The notes below the pieces were generated by a model that worked only from the letters and a program-made list of their open reading frames with translations, had not been told where the DNA came from and made no database searches. A stretch of DNA of 64,000 nucleotides from Euglena gracilis (taxonomy: Eukaryota; Euglenida; Euglenophyceae; Euglenales), in NCBI GenBank assembly GCA_039621445.1, contig CP154956.1, positions 68,806,349-68,870,348 of the forward strand, written 5' to 3'. Positions 52,294-64,000 of the stretch are shown in pieces; the first letter of the stretch is position 1, and the number at the start of each line of letters is the position of its first letter. A program made the translations under genes and the position numbers.

Positions 52294-53183
52294 AGTTCCG
52301 GAAATAATGACGTTTTCTCAAGATATTTTCGAAAAATCGATGTTTGTGATGCTTGTGGTGAATTTCACCGGTGAAGTTCACCATTGGTTCATGTGTGGGA
52401 GGGAAGGTGTCCAGGAACCCCCAGTGAAGTTCCAAACGGTGAGCCTCACCACAGGGGAGAGGTCCAAAATGACCAATACTGCCTGATCTCCAAGACTGAT
52501 GGCGGCCGGGAGTCCAAGATTCGACAGACAAAATTCTTCCCAATCCGAAAGAAACTTTTTGGTCGCTTTTGGTGGCCGGCTTTTTGGGGGTCGTTGCATT
52601 ATGTTTGGGGGGCAGGCCTTTGCCTGAGGGTTCGCAGCACCCGCCCCCCCCCCGGGGGGGGGGGCTGGACTGCAGCTAGTCCAAATTTGGCTAGTGGGAA
52701 TTCTAGACTGTTTTTCAGCAATGGTAATTAAAATGGAAGTTTTTTGGCGACAAACCTAAAAAACAATGTTTATGAAAAGGGGGCTTTGAGGGGGTTTTGT
52801 AATTCAGAACGCCTGCCACTCAAAAGGCAAAATGGGTGGGTTTTTTTATGGCAGGAGGCAAATCATTCACCATCATAAACCAGTCCTTTTGATTTTGGAT
52901 TTGATCTTTGTTTATTTAGATATCGAAACGTCGAGATTAACAACATTTGACCCCCCCCCCGAGGGTCTGCTGGCAGGGCTAGTTAGTGGAAAATTTTCCA
53001 GTGACTGGCGCAAAGCGCCGAATTTTTTTTAGACCCTCCAAAATGGCCAAAAATGTCCATTTTTGGCCGTTTTAAAAATGCCCACCTTAGCGCGCAGCGC
53101 CGGAGGAAATTTTTTTTCCAGTCGGGGGGCTCCAATATTGGTGTTGTTGGCCCCTTCACGCTCTTAACATGCAAACTTGGCCC

Positions 53184-53565
53184 CAGGGTTTGATATAAGG
53201 AGGGCGTACATGGTTTAGGTGGGGGGGTGTCCCCCCCCCCCCCCCCCCCTCCTGGCCCGCAGGGGGGTCTAGACCACCCCCCCCCACCTGTCAGGGGGGT
53301 CCGGACCGACCCTGGACCCCCCCCCAAAAAGGGTCTATTTTTTCCTCCGGCGCTTCGTGCCGAAATTTTTTTTGTATTTTTTGGCAAATTTTTGCCCAAA
53401 AAGTGTCCAAATGACACTTTTGGTCGTTTTGGGGGGTCAAAATTTTTCGGTCGCCCGGACCGCGCCACTGTTTAGGTGGGGGAGTGTCCCCCCCACCACC
53501 CCCCCCCTCCTGGCCCGCAGGGGGGGTCCGGAACACCCCCCCACCTGTCCTTATATTAAACCCTG
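53184..53565. mobile_element. 382-bp CAGGGTTTGATATAAGGA MITE (right arm), perfect duplication
   Basis: Mirror of 44418-44799. Here both flanks are CTTGGCCC (53176-53183, 53566-53573), a perfect 8-bp duplication that the left arm has lost by one substitution. The insertion therefore predates the inverted duplication. Confidence 0.9.
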
Positions 53566-53962
53566 CTTGGCCCCCTAAGGTTGGCCCCAAGCGCCCGGGG
53601 GGGTGGGTGATTGGTTTTTTGACAAGTTGCTGGTTGGTTTTTTGCTAGTGGAACGTGCCCCCCTCCCCCCGAGGGGTTTGTTAGCAGTGGTATGGTCCTC
53701 CGGTGGCCCAGGTTTGGTTTTGTTGTGAAGTGCTGGAAAATTTGAGAAACAAACCCGATTTTGGGGGTGGCTCCCCCCAAGCCCTGCACCGGGCCGGTGG
53801 GGTGGGGACCCCCCCGTCTTGTTTTTCTTTTATATATATGTATATGTATACCATATACATCGTATATGGTATACGATGTATCGTATACCATACGATACAT
53901 CGTATCGTATGGTGCCGATACGACATTTTCAATCCCGGCGATTCCGAGGCACCTCCAGAGAG

Positions 53963-53965
<3 letters not shown>

Positions 53966-54011
<46 letters not shown>

Positions 54012-54043
54012 TATACATATATATATATATATGTATATATATG

Positions 54044-54074
<31 letters not shown>

Positions 54075-54075
54075 G
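53966..54075. repeat. (AT)n microsatellite (right arm)
   Basis: About 110 bp of TA repeats with a few AC interruptions. Confidence 0.95.
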
Positions 54076-54590
54076 GCAAGACTAACTCACTGGGCCCCCC
54101 CGGGGGGGTCCCAGTAGTTGTACCTACCGGGGACTTCGGCCGCCCAGGTGAAACTACTGGGCCCCCTCCATATTTTCCCAGGGGAAATCCGGGCCCCGGC
54201 GAAAAAAATTTTGAAGACGGAGTAGGTTCGGGGTTAATTTCCGGATTAGGGTTAGGGTAAAGGTTTGGGTCAGGGTTGGGGGTTAGGGTTAGGGTTAGGG
54301 TTAGGGTGGGGGTTCGGGGAAATCCGGCAGTTGGGCCGGATTTCGGCCGAATTTCCAAGACACTTTTAACGATGAATTTCGACCCGATTTCGGCCTAACT
54401 TTTTTCCTAAGTCGTAACCCTAACCCTATCCCTTAATTTAACCCCAACCCCGATCCCGCAACCAGCGGAAATACGGCGCGTCGGGGCGGGAAAACCAAAA
54501 TTTGGAGTTGGTGAAAGAAGTGGGACCCCCACCCCCAGGTTAAACTACTGGGACCCCCCCGGGGGGGAGGCCTAGTGAGTTAGTCTTGCC

Positions 54591-54592
<2 letters not shown>
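54076..54592. mobile_element. Element with telomere-like core and GGCAAGACTAACTCACT ends
   Basis: Left GGCAAGACTAACTCACTGGG and right TAGTGAGTTAGTCTTGCC are terminal inverted repeats next to C/G runs. The element sits inside (AT)n DNA on both sides. The core holds GGGTTAGGGTAAAGG and TTAGGGTTAGGGTTAGGG (about 54245-54310) and a GTAACCCTAACCC near 54415. The left arm retains only one end (43452-43480) plus a rearranged core. No protein. Confidence 0.65.
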
Positions 54593-54622
<30 letters not shown>

Positions 54623-54860
54623 TATGTATATATATATATATGTATATAGTTCACAAAATACAACGTTTTTTTTGTTGCAGCTTTTGGAATCATCCCTGGT
54701 CGGTTTGGGGTTGGCCAAGCCCAGGACTCTTGGTGATGACATGCTGGCTGACGATACGGGCGAGGAGTATGTTCCAGAAAGAGGCCGAAAAGTTGTTTTG
54801 TTTTTGTGGACGATTGATCTGTGCATTTGGGGGGTTGTCTCCCGGGTTGCACCTCACCAG

Positions 54861-54935
54861 GCAACTGCAGGAGAAGCAAAGGTGCCATTTCTGAGCATCT
54901 CGGGGTCAGACTTCGTGGAGATATTTGTTGGAGTG
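54861..54935 (+). pseudogene. AFG3: m-AAA protease pore-loop exon, mirrored copy
   Basis: Plus-strand copy of 43107-43181, same splice sites and reading, in the truncated mirrored gene. Confidence 0.9.
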
Positions 54936-56158
54936 GTGTGCTTTGCTTCTTTGTTTTAAATTGTTTTTTGCTGCTTTTTACCAATGCTTCTATCATTGCT
55001 TTGTTGTATTCTACAGCTAATTTCATTGGCTCATTCTTTATAATTCGAAATTTCATCCAAATCTTTCACGTTCTCACAACGTCACCCTGAGTAACCCCCC
55101 TCCCCCCGAATAAATGCCACCATTTTTTTGGCCAATGAAATCCTGGCACGCTCAAAAGGGACATCTTAACAATCCCCCTCCAAAACCGGGAGCGTGACCA
55201 TGACCATCACACAAATCTTGTTGGCCCAGCAACAGTCCAAGAGTTCACACTCCGTCTGAATTATCTGGATCACTGGATCACTCTGCATCTGTCCCACTCA
55301 CACACCAACGCAATGTCCTGGTTTACTGGTGAAATTGGTGGATCCATTTGGCATATGAAAATTCCAAATTTTTGTTCCACCAAGCTTCGGGGTTGGAATG
55401 AATACAAATTTTGACCCTGCGGGGATTTCATCAACAGAGGTCAAAGATTTGCAGATTTTTTTCACCGGGATTGATATTTTTCCAAAAAGGAAAACATTCG
55501 CACTCCACCTAAAGAACCACCAAATATTCTCCCCGTTCCAATTTTCAGGAATTTTGGCTGACCAAGGAAGGATTGATCAATGGCTGACGCTGTAAATTTC
55601 CTATTTAGTTTATATTCCCCATTTGTTTCTTCCAACCGAAATGTGCGTCAACATATGTGATTGAACAGATAATTATATATTATTACGTTTGCCGTCCAAG
55701 GGTTGATATGAGGATGGCGTCTGGATGCGAAAATGCGCATTTTGTTGGAAAATTTGAAAAAAAGTGCACAAAAAATGCGAGAAATGCGAGAAATATATTT
55801 CCCCCTGGATGATTTCAGAAACAACAAAAACGGACAAAAATTGTCAAACATCTGACAGCCCGAGATGTGTCTTTCCCCTGCAAACTATTAAGCAACGAGC
55901 CACGCCTTTTATGCTTTTGGAATTCCAACAAATTTTGGTTCTTTGGGAGAGGTTCAGATTGTGGGAGGTTCAGACCATACCATTCATATGTGGCGGAATT
56001 TCCCGAAAATTTTGCAGTTGGACAGATTTCCTCCCCCCAAATTGTTGGCCGTTTTTGCGTTTGTTTTCAGCCTGTTTCGCCAGTTGTTGCTTGGTGTGAT
56101 GGACCTGCATTTGTGGCCAAAATGAGCGATTTAAAGAATCCCAAAACAGCAAAATGTA

Positions 56159-56511
56159 CCTCCCCCCCCCCTTGTCGTTGACACGGCGTGTCGTTGACAC
56201 ACCCCCCGTGTCAACGACACTTTCCTGGAACATATTTTTTTCTTTTGCGTTGGCCACAGTTTCTGACAAATTTCAGCCAGGACATTTCAAAAATGTGTTG
56301 AATCTTCTTTTCAGCCATGGCTTCGAATGTCATCTCCATTCGCACCGGCCACAGTGTGGCCGATATGCATTCACGGGGTCATTCATTGTTACTGGTGCGG
56401 TCGATTTTTTTAATGTACTGTGTCGTTGACACGGCGTGTCGTTGACACACCCCCCGTGTCAACGACATTTTCCTGGAACATTAGCGTGTCAACGACAAGG
56501 GGGGGGGGAGG
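56159..56511. mobile_element. 353-bp TA-flanked GTCGTTGACAC element (right arm)
   Basis: Mirror of 41530-41882, same length and TA flanks. Confidence 0.8.
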
Positions 56512-57595
56512 TACCAATTTTTTTGATGAAGCGAAAACCCATTTCACACTGCCCAGATCTGCTACACCATGCGATATCCAAGAGCAAAATGACCCGAAAT
56601 GGGGGGATCCTTTTTAAAAACAAATCTTGGATAAGAGCTCACCCTACCGTCCAATGTGGCAACGGGTGTTGTGAACTGGCACAAGGCTTCAAACACATCA
56701 TGTTTGAGACAAGAAACCATCTCAGGAAGCAGCTTTCACAATGCCCATTTCCCCCCTCCACATCCAGGGTACCTTGCAAGGGCTTTGTGGGCCACGACCG
56801 GAGGTGGGGTTTTGGCCATCCATTTTGGCTTTTTTTTTCAGCGCGAAGGCCGATTTTTTTTGACCCCAAAAGGGGTCCCTGAAACCTCCCCCCCCCCCCA
56901 AGGGTTGGGGGGACCCCCCCGGTCTTAGAAAAAAATGTGTTCTGCTTCCTCTGAGGAAACCCTGCATATGAGGCGGGATACTGCTTCACACACATATTAA
57001 TCTCCTGGGAAGGAGGTATCACTCTCCAACAAAGCAAGAACCCGCTTTCTTGGATTGACGGAGTATCCCATGCTGGGTTGTCATCCCGTTGTCCCTTCCC
57101 CATGATCCTTTCTGGGACGTCATTTGCCTGTACACACCCACAGGGGGTTCCCATCCTCACCTCGTAGCCATGCCCGCCACTCTGCCCTCTCATTTTGTTT
57201 TCCGCATGCTTTCCCTCTTCTGTGAGTGAGGGCTCCTCTCATACCTTTCCCTCCATTTTATGTGTTCAAAACCGCAGGACTGCTTTCCACACGACAACGA
57301 TGCCTACAATGACGAGTTGCCTCATTCATCGGGATTAGAATTCATTTCCTCTGTGTCTTGTGGGATAAATTGCGACTGTTTTTTTTGCTTTTTTTTGTTT
57401 TGGAACGCATCACAGGGGTAATCCCGAAAGCTGCAGGGTAGTTCTTGCAGCAGCAGTGGAGGTCAGAAGGGATTGCAGCCCTCTCAAAAACTCCAATTTG
57501 AAAGCTTAAAACCCTCGGGGCACACAGGTGGCAAAGGGCTAGAAATGGATTGTGGGGGTTTGGTGGAGGGACACCTTTTTCCACGTTGACAGTGA

Positions 57596-57901
<306 letters not shown>

Positions 57902-59736
57902 TGAGCTGAATGATCTGGGGGCAGTTGGGGGGAAAATAAGACCCCCTTTTGTGATATGGAGAAAATCAAAAAATAGGCCCCAAAGCTGTGAAAATGCCCC
58001 TCCAAATGGGTCTTTTTTAAAAATTTTCGATTTCCCCCCCCCATTTTGTAACCCCCTCCCCCATTTAGACCGACCACCCGTTTATCCTGACTCCCCCATT
58101 TACACCCCCCTGGAAAAATCAGCCGACACCTCTTTTGCATCTGGTGCACACCAAGGTCAAGACCATAGATTCATTCATCATCATCATCGACACCTGTGTG
58201 ACCCCTACCCCCCGGGTGGGTTGGGGCCCAGACCACCCCCCCGGTGGGGGGGGAAGGTGCCACGGGCAAGGCTGTACGGGAATCCCCGCCCTATGGGTGG
58301 TGGGTGAGGGGGTCGACCACACCCCACCAGGATGTGGTAGGGGGGGTCTGACCCCCACCAGGCCTTCCCGTCCAGCCCTGTCCATGGGTTGGGTTTTTGC
58401 ACGGATGAAGGTTGGGCCAGAAAAATTATTTTTCAATGTTTTCCGATTTTGAGTGGGTGGCAGGGTGGTTGACCTCCCCCTGGGTGGGTTTTCGTTAAAA
58501 GTGGGTGGGTGGGTGGGTTTGGGCCCGGGAAAAGTGCCCACCCCCCATCTAACGGTATTTTGATTTCCCCAAGCCCGAGTTGTGGCCGATTTACGGCCCA
58601 AAACAGCGCAGCAGGTTTCCAACTTCCAACTCTGCCGTTTTCGGCTATGTGCAGGTCAAAAAAAGTCGGAAAAAATCGGATAAAAAAATTGCCCCAAGGC
58701 ATGTTTTTTTTTGGGCGCCCCGGACCCGGAAAAAAACTGTTTTCGCCAAAAATGAGCGGTTTTTTTTGACCCTCCGGCCCTCCATTTTGACCCAAAACCC
58801 ATGCATTTTGGCCGGGCCGGGCTGGGCCGTTGGGCCGCCAGCCAGGCAGGGACAGGCCAGGCCGCCCTACCTGCCACACGCCTCAAACATCCGCAGCAGC
58901 ATGGCACCATCACACATGTAAAGAGCTCAGCACTACACAAAACCTGGTCCGACCTCCCCCCTCACTAAGTGAAATTGTGGTAAAGACCGCAAAGCACAAG
59001 GGGGTCGCAGTAAACACAAAAGGCACTCAGGCTTAACCCCAGCATCTATTTTTTTGGCGAAACGTGAACAGATGGATTGTTGTTTATTGAAGGTAGATGA
59101 CAAATTGGGGAGAGGATGAATGTACGTCGCTTCCCCCCCCAGTCGAGGACTTTGACCCATTTGTATTGTCTCAATTGGGTCTCGATTGGGGGTCAGATGC
59201 ATCTAACACCTGTGGTGGATTTTCAAGAGTGGGTGGTGGGTTGGGGATGCTGGAATACTCCCCTTCTGGGGATCAGAAAAAATTCAAGGCTGGGTGGGTC
59301 ACCGGGGGGGGGGGGGGGGAATGCATGGGTGGGTTTTCGAGAAAAGCGGTGGGTTTGGGCGTTTTGGGTAAGCTGCCTGCCCCTGGGGGGTCACTAAGTG
59401 AATCTATGGTTGTAAGGGCAGAATGTCACGGAAAGCAGACACATTCAAGAACAAGGTCCCTCAACCAACAAGCCATCCTGGGTGGGGTCAAGAACAGGGC
59501 GTTGCTTAAGCCAAAGTGGACCTGACCCCCTGGGGGTCCAGCCAGCCAACAGCCTTTTTTCCAACCCTGGACCCCCTTCCCCCCCATCAACGAGCTTTAA
59601 TTATTTTCCGGCCGCCCAAAGGGAGACCGGACAGTTTCAGATTTTTGATTGTCAGGGGTGAAAAAATGGGCTGAAAAATGGACAAAAATGGGTCGGAAAA
59701 GGGCTGGCCAGGGCAAAATTGTGTCAAAGAATCAAT

Positions 59737-59790
59737 AACCCTAACCCTAACCCTAACCCTAACCCTAACCCTAACCCTAACCCTAACCCT
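59737..59790. repeat. Interstitial telomere array, nine perfect AACCCT units
   Basis: 54 bp of uninterrupted AACCCT repeats (TTAGGG type) joining the palindrome's right arm to unrelated sequence. The C-rich strand reads left to right, the orientation of a left chromosome end for the sequence that follows. Confidence 0.97.
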
Positions 59791-61628
59791 TCACACATCA
59801 CCTCATTTGCAGACAGACATCCCCTTCTGCAACAAGAATTATCAAAACTTACTTGCCGAACCAAAATCTCTTCCTTCAATTATTCTTCAATGAAAACAAA
59901 ATATCCTGGTCTTTCAATTGCATAAAGATTGCCTCCATCTGTAACATCACAACTGCCAGCGACATTGTCAATACATTAATCTGATGAACACGTATAAACT
60001 TGAGAAGAAGAAAAAGAGACCAGGAACATAATACACTGGTGTTAAAAGTAATTGATTGTCATGAGAACAACCCGCATGCGCCATTTCTCAATACATTTCC
60101 ATCCCGATAATAATTTCAACCAACTGCGTGCCGATGCCAAGCTTCTTTGATCTCTAATCCATTCAGTTCTGAAAATGCAAACTCCCTGGCACTTTCTTTG
60201 TTGGGTTCAAAAGAAGCTTGTTGTCGGCGAGCATAAATTTTTATGGACCAACAAAAATAGAATCACCTTGCTATCAGACAATTTAAAAAAGTTAATTTTT
60301 TTAATTTTTTTAAAAAAATTTATATTTTTATATAATTTTTTTGTCAAATTGGAAATTTTTTGTAAATTGTAGGCAAAAAATCAAATTTTCCTGCTTCTCC
60401 ACACATAATTTATTGCACGAAGATCATTAACACCCAATCAAAAAAACATTCCTTTTGAGCAACTTCGCCAATCCTTTTTGTCCACAATCTTTTCTTCCAA
60501 TTTTTTTTTTAAATGTTGTTGGGATTTGTCAGGATTTGAAGAGATTTGTTGGGAATTGTCTGACCCACACCTGAAGAGGGTCAAAAATGCTGTCGGGGGA
60601 TTTGCGGGGTTTGCCAGAATTTGTCAGGATTTGTCGTTCTTGGGGGGGGTACAGTTAAAAGCAAAATCTGCAGGCAGGGGGGGGAATGCGCTGGACGGCC
60701 CTCGGAAAAAAATGCGCAAAAAAATGCGCAAAAAAATGCGCTGAGTTTGTACATTCCTAAGGGAAAAAAGACTTAGAAAAATTTCCAACAATAAGCCCAA
60801 AATTAAATCAAAAACACCAAAAACAGCTGAAATGAAGGCATTTTTGGTCAAAAAAAAATGCACGAGCAAGGCGTCACTCTCTGTTCACCATAACCAACAA
60901 TGTCAGCCATGGTGTCCCTTACTTGTGACCAGGGGAATAGGATTCGATGTGGGGTCTCTGAAAACCCTAATCTCCTCATCATCATTGGATGAGTACCCAC
61001 ACCTCATCACCCAAGGGTTTTTTCTTGTGGCGGGTCCCTTGGGTGGAAAAAAAGTGCGGAAATGGGTTCGTTGGTGATAGAAATGGGTTATCTATCCCAT
61101 TTCTATCACCAAAGTGGGCAAAATTCGGTGAGCATGTGGTTTGGTTGGTGTTGAAGAACGGTGTTGAAGAACACCGATGTCAAATTCGTTTTTGACATAT
61201 AGACAATGTGGATAACATGGACAACATGGACAAAATGCCTCCAAAAAGTGTAAAAAAAAGGTGGGAAAATGGAAAAAATGCGTAAGAAATGCGCAAAAAA
61301 ATGCGCAAAAAAATGCGCAAAAAAAAAGCCAAAAATGTGCATTTTTGAAAAATTGACAAAAATGCGCAAAAAATGCGCAAAAATGCGCAGCGCATCCCCC
61401 CCCCCCTGCTGCAGGGTCTCCCAATCTCTCAATATGGAGGCTACAAATCTCGTTTGCAAAAACCTAATATCATTTTTAACTTACCATGCATTTCTTCACT
61501 GACACGTCCTATTTTGATGGTTTTTATCTTTATTTTATTCTTTCAAAATTTTCTCTGAACACATCAGCAACTGGCGTTGCTGACAACAAGGAATTGTTGG
61601 TCAAAATCTGATCCCCCCCGGGATGACC
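59791..61628. other. Sequence right of the telomere array, no gene recognised
   Basis: AT-rich. Contains TTTGTCAGGATTTG words (60515-60640) that also occur at 48695-48715 in the palindrome core, ATGCGCAAAA runs (60705-60740, 61265-61395) and a perfect inverted repeat AATGGGTTATCTATCCCATTT near 61082-61103. No domain-bearing frame was seen. Confidence 0.5.
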
Positions 61629-61974
61629 CAGGGCGGGCATCCTCACACGTCCGTGCCAGCCGAGGCCAAAATGTATCCGTGAATTTCCGCGATTTTCCGT
61701 GAATTTCCGTGATTTTCCGTGATTTTCCTGTTTCCAGAAAAAATCAAAAAACACATTCCATTCTGCACCGGAGCCACATTTGGACAGTTGTGGCAGCAGA
61801 TTGTTTCTCCATATTATAATCCTGGAGATCCTCCAGGGCCTCGACAACAGCTGAAGCCAATTCCGAGTGCTCAACCTCCAAGTTTGGCCCTCTGCAATCC
61901 AACTGAACGCATGCTGACCAGGTTTTGAATAGTGCTGAGCTCTTTATAAGCGCGCCCCCACCCCTGCATTGACC

Positions 61975-62100
61975 CCAGCCCGGCGGCCCGGCGGCCCGGC
62001 AGCCCGGCGGCCCGGCGGCCTGGCCAGCGGCCCGGCGGCCCGGTGGCTCGGTGGCCCGGCCGGCTGCCTGGCGGCCTGGCCGGCCCGGCCTGGGCATGGG
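61975..62100. repeat. (CCCGGCGG)n GC-rich minisatellite
   Basis: Irregular CCCGGCGGC units. A shorter GGCCTGGC/GGCCCGG version precedes the related block at 39170-39235 (mirror 58805-58875). Both follow a shared CAGGTTTTG...AGTGCTGAGCTCTTTA segment. Confidence 0.8.
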
Positions 62101-62159
62101 AGGGGGTTCGCTCATTTTCCAGTTTTTTCGAACTTTTTTGACCCGGTTTTGACCCAAAG

Positions 62160-62600
62160 TCAATGGGTCAATGGGCTCAAAAACAGTTTTTCCAGGTCCA
62201 GGAGGCCAAAAAACATCGTTTCGGGGAAAATTTTTTTTTCAATTTTTTCGACTTTTTTGACCCAGTTTTGGCCCGAAGTCAATGGGTTGGCGGCCCAAAA
62301 CGGGGCGCCGGCGGGTCGAAAAACGCTCGTTTTCGGCTCAAAAACAGTTTTTCCGGGTCCGGGAGGCCCAAAAACATCGTTTCGGGCAAAAAATTTTTTT
62401 CGATTTTTTTCGACTTTTTTGACCCGGGTTTTGACCCAAAGTCAATGGGTCGGCGGCCCAAAACGGGGCGCTGGCGGGTCGAAAAACGCTCGTTTTCGGC
62501 TCGAAAACAGTTTTTCTGGGTCCGGGAGGCCCAAAAACATCGTTTCGGGCAAATTTTTTTTTTCGATTTCTTTCGACTTTTTGGGCCGAAAACGGCCAAG
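62160..62600. repeat. 163-bp tandem repeat
   Basis: About three units. One full period runs from the AATGGGT at 62281 to the next at 62444. The unit contains GGCGGCCCAAAACGGGGCG, GGGTCGAAAAACGCTCG, TTTTCGGCTC, TTTTTCCGGGTCCGGGAGGC, ACATCGTTTCGGGC and TTTTTTCGACTTTTTTGACC. Related units occur inside the palindrome arms. Confidence 0.9.
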
Positions 62601-62639
62601 TCGAACAGAGGGAAATGTGTACAAAATGGCCTGAAATGG

Positions 62640-63010
62640 CCTAAATTGGCCAAAAAACGGCCGTATCTCGGGCTGGGCGGGGAGTTGCGGGGAAACCAAA
62701 ATCCCAGTAGATAGAGCGTTCCAAGGGCTTCAATTTAGGTCTCCGGACATTTCCTTTGATTTTGCATCATTTTCGAGAAATTTTGCAAACATCGATTTTT
62801 TGACCCCCTACCCCCCGAAAAGGGCTAAGTCGAACAGAGGGAAAAGTGTACAAAACGGCCATCTGCGCCGAAAACGGCCGTATCTCGGGCTAGGCGGGGA
62901 GTTGCGGGGAAATCAAAATACCGGTAGATGGGGCGTTCCAAGGGCTTCAAATTAGGTCTCCGGACATTTCCTTTGATTTGGCTTCATTTTGGAGATATTT
63001 TGAAAATTGA
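62640..63010. repeat. CTCGGGCT...GTCTCCGGACATTT repeat, two tandem units
   Basis: Two units about 240 bp apart: GGCCGTATCTCGGGCT, GGCGGGGAGTTGCGGGGAAA, AGATxGxGCGTTCCAAGGGC and GGTCTCCGGACATTTCC. Opposite-strand relatives at 9200-9480 and 15440-15560. Confidence 0.75.
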
Positions 63011-63443
63011 CATTTTTTTGGCCGAAATGGCAGAGTCCAAAGGGGGGGGGGGCTTATCCAGGGGGGGCGGGTAAATCCTACCCAGTTTGGACCCCTTCGC
63101 GCGTGGATAACTCGGGCCTGGCGGGGAGTTGGGGGTCAAACCCAGGTGATTCGGAAACTAGAAATCCAGTCACTCGCGACTGAAACAAAAAATTCCGGGA
63201 ACCGGGCCGGGGTCATGGTGATAATCCGCGGTTTTCACGGTCTACCCAGAGGGGGGGGGGCCGGGGGAGGGGGGGGGCGGGTCCGACCCCCCACTTTTCC
63301 CTGGTGGTAAGCTTCGCTCTTACTCTTAATCTAGAGCTCAGCGACCCCCCCACTTATACCCCCCCCTTCAAGCCGACCAACCAAACCGGGACCTATAACC
63401 CCCTCCGCCTGGGGAAGAAAAATGAAAGACCACCGGGGACAAT

Positions 63444-63887
63444 TTAAGTGGGGGGGTTTACAACGTAGATCTTCCCTTGCATACCCAACAAAATGTTTAT
63501 GATCGCATGCCCAGAACCGTCAGTCCATTCATCAGTTCCTATCCACACCTGTATTTCCAACCTTTTGTCCTTGAATAAACGGGTAGCCAAAACCCTGTCA
63601 GCGGACCAATATAGCGATTGGCCCTTCTCAAAAACCCACACGCCCTCAATTAATGTGTATTTCTGGAGAACACCTCTGATGCTTTCATAATCCAATTTTG
63701 TGACCGGGAGACCAGAATGGAAGAAAGCAGCCACAAAATCATATGTGATCGTCTGAATGAGGTTTTGCTGGCGTGATTGTCTGTTTGGAAACACAGAGAA
63801 TGTGCAAAACATCCCATCAAAATGCATCTGCACAAACAATGCACATTCAAAAAAGGCTGAAAAAAAATTCCGAACTTTCCACCTCAT
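63444..63887 (-). pseudogene. hAT transposase fragment (DUF659-like)
   Basis: 147-residue open frame. The end GTDEWTDGSGHAIINILLG resembles the catalytic DGWTDxxGxSIIN motif of the DUF659 region of hAT transposases, preceded by a plausible alpha-helical stretch (NLIQTITYDFVAAFFHSGLP, YESIRGVLQKYT). hAT enzymes excise and insert DNA with 8-bp duplications. The frame stops where GGGGGTTTATAA-type repeat sequence begins (63340-63460), so it is interrupted. The BED finger and dimerisation domain are not seen. Confidence 0.6.
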
Positions 63888-64000
63888 CCGTGAATTTCCG
63901 TGAATTTTCGTGATTTCCGTGAAAATGGCCTTCTGTCCATTTCCGTGATCCTCCGTGAATTTCCGTGAATTTCCTTTTCAGGACGTGTGAGGATCCCTGC

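Larger units (their letters stand above)
61629..63999. mobile_element. hAT-like element with CAGGG termini
   Basis: Left CAGGG(CGGGC)ATCCTCACACGTCC and right GGACGTGTGAGGATCCCTG are inverted repeats differing by a 5-bp insertion. Just inside each end lie arrays of TTTCCGTGAA/TTTCCGTGATT (61672-61735, 63888-63975), in the same orientation. It contains a hAT transposase fragment on the minus strand and a GGCCCGGCGG-rich block followed by a 163-bp tandem repeat. The right target duplication lies beyond the window. Confidence 0.65.

Noticed and set aside
59930-60010. Minus-strand frame with NVAGSCDVTDGG as the missing KDVAG exon of the protease
   Set aside because: The neighbouring residues do not match the EAKxEIxEFVxFL context and the frame is bounded by close stops.

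Overview
The window is nuclear DNA of a eukaryote. It contains a protein gene cut into at least 13 small exons with GT-AG introns, perfect TTAGGG-type telomere repeats, a DIRS retroelement, a Tc1/mariner element, a hAT-type element and dense short inverted-repeat transposons. The species cannot be named. The small exons in multi-kilobase introns and the very abundant poly-C/poly-G runs would suit a large-genome protist or alga, but that is inference.

Layout. 1-2277: 3' part of a DIRS-type tyrosine-recombinase retrotransposon. 2.3-7.0 kb: short transposons and two long foldback repeats. 7053-48102 (minus strand): one gene of about 41 kb encoding a mitochondrial m-AAA protease (AFG3/paraplegin family). 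Its 13 exons were placed by joining phases and matching the family sequence. They total about 1.44 kb and encode about 478 residues, from just before Walker A to the C-terminus. All catalytic motifs are intact. The introns are filled with short transposons, minisatellites and one Tc1/mariner copy with terminal repeats of about 770 bp (35392-37483).

38306-59736 is a giant imperfect palindrome. Its left arm (38306-48749, 10.4 kb) and right arm (49234-59736, 10.5 kb) flank a 484-bp low-complexity spacer. The left arm holds the first three visible exons of the protease gene, so the right arm holds a mirrored copy of the same three on the plus strand. The right copy has no further exons. The centre of symmetry lies in the intron 5' of the Walker A exon, so neither copy has N-terminal exons in this window. 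The right arm stops exactly at nine perfect CCCTAA repeats (59737-59790), whose orientation is that of the left end of a chromosome continuing to the right.

59.8-64.0 kb: unassigned sequence, then a hAT-like element (61629-63999) with CAGGG termini and a broken DUF659-type transposase fragment. At least seven short elements in the window have 8-bp target duplications, most with CAGG ends, and look like non-autonomous relatives of such hAT elements. A second set has TA target sites and CCCCC-TTGTCG termini.

Apart from the protease gene and transposon-derived frames, no convincing protein gene, tRNA or rRNA was seen. Most long open frames here are low-complexity or cross C/G-run repeats.
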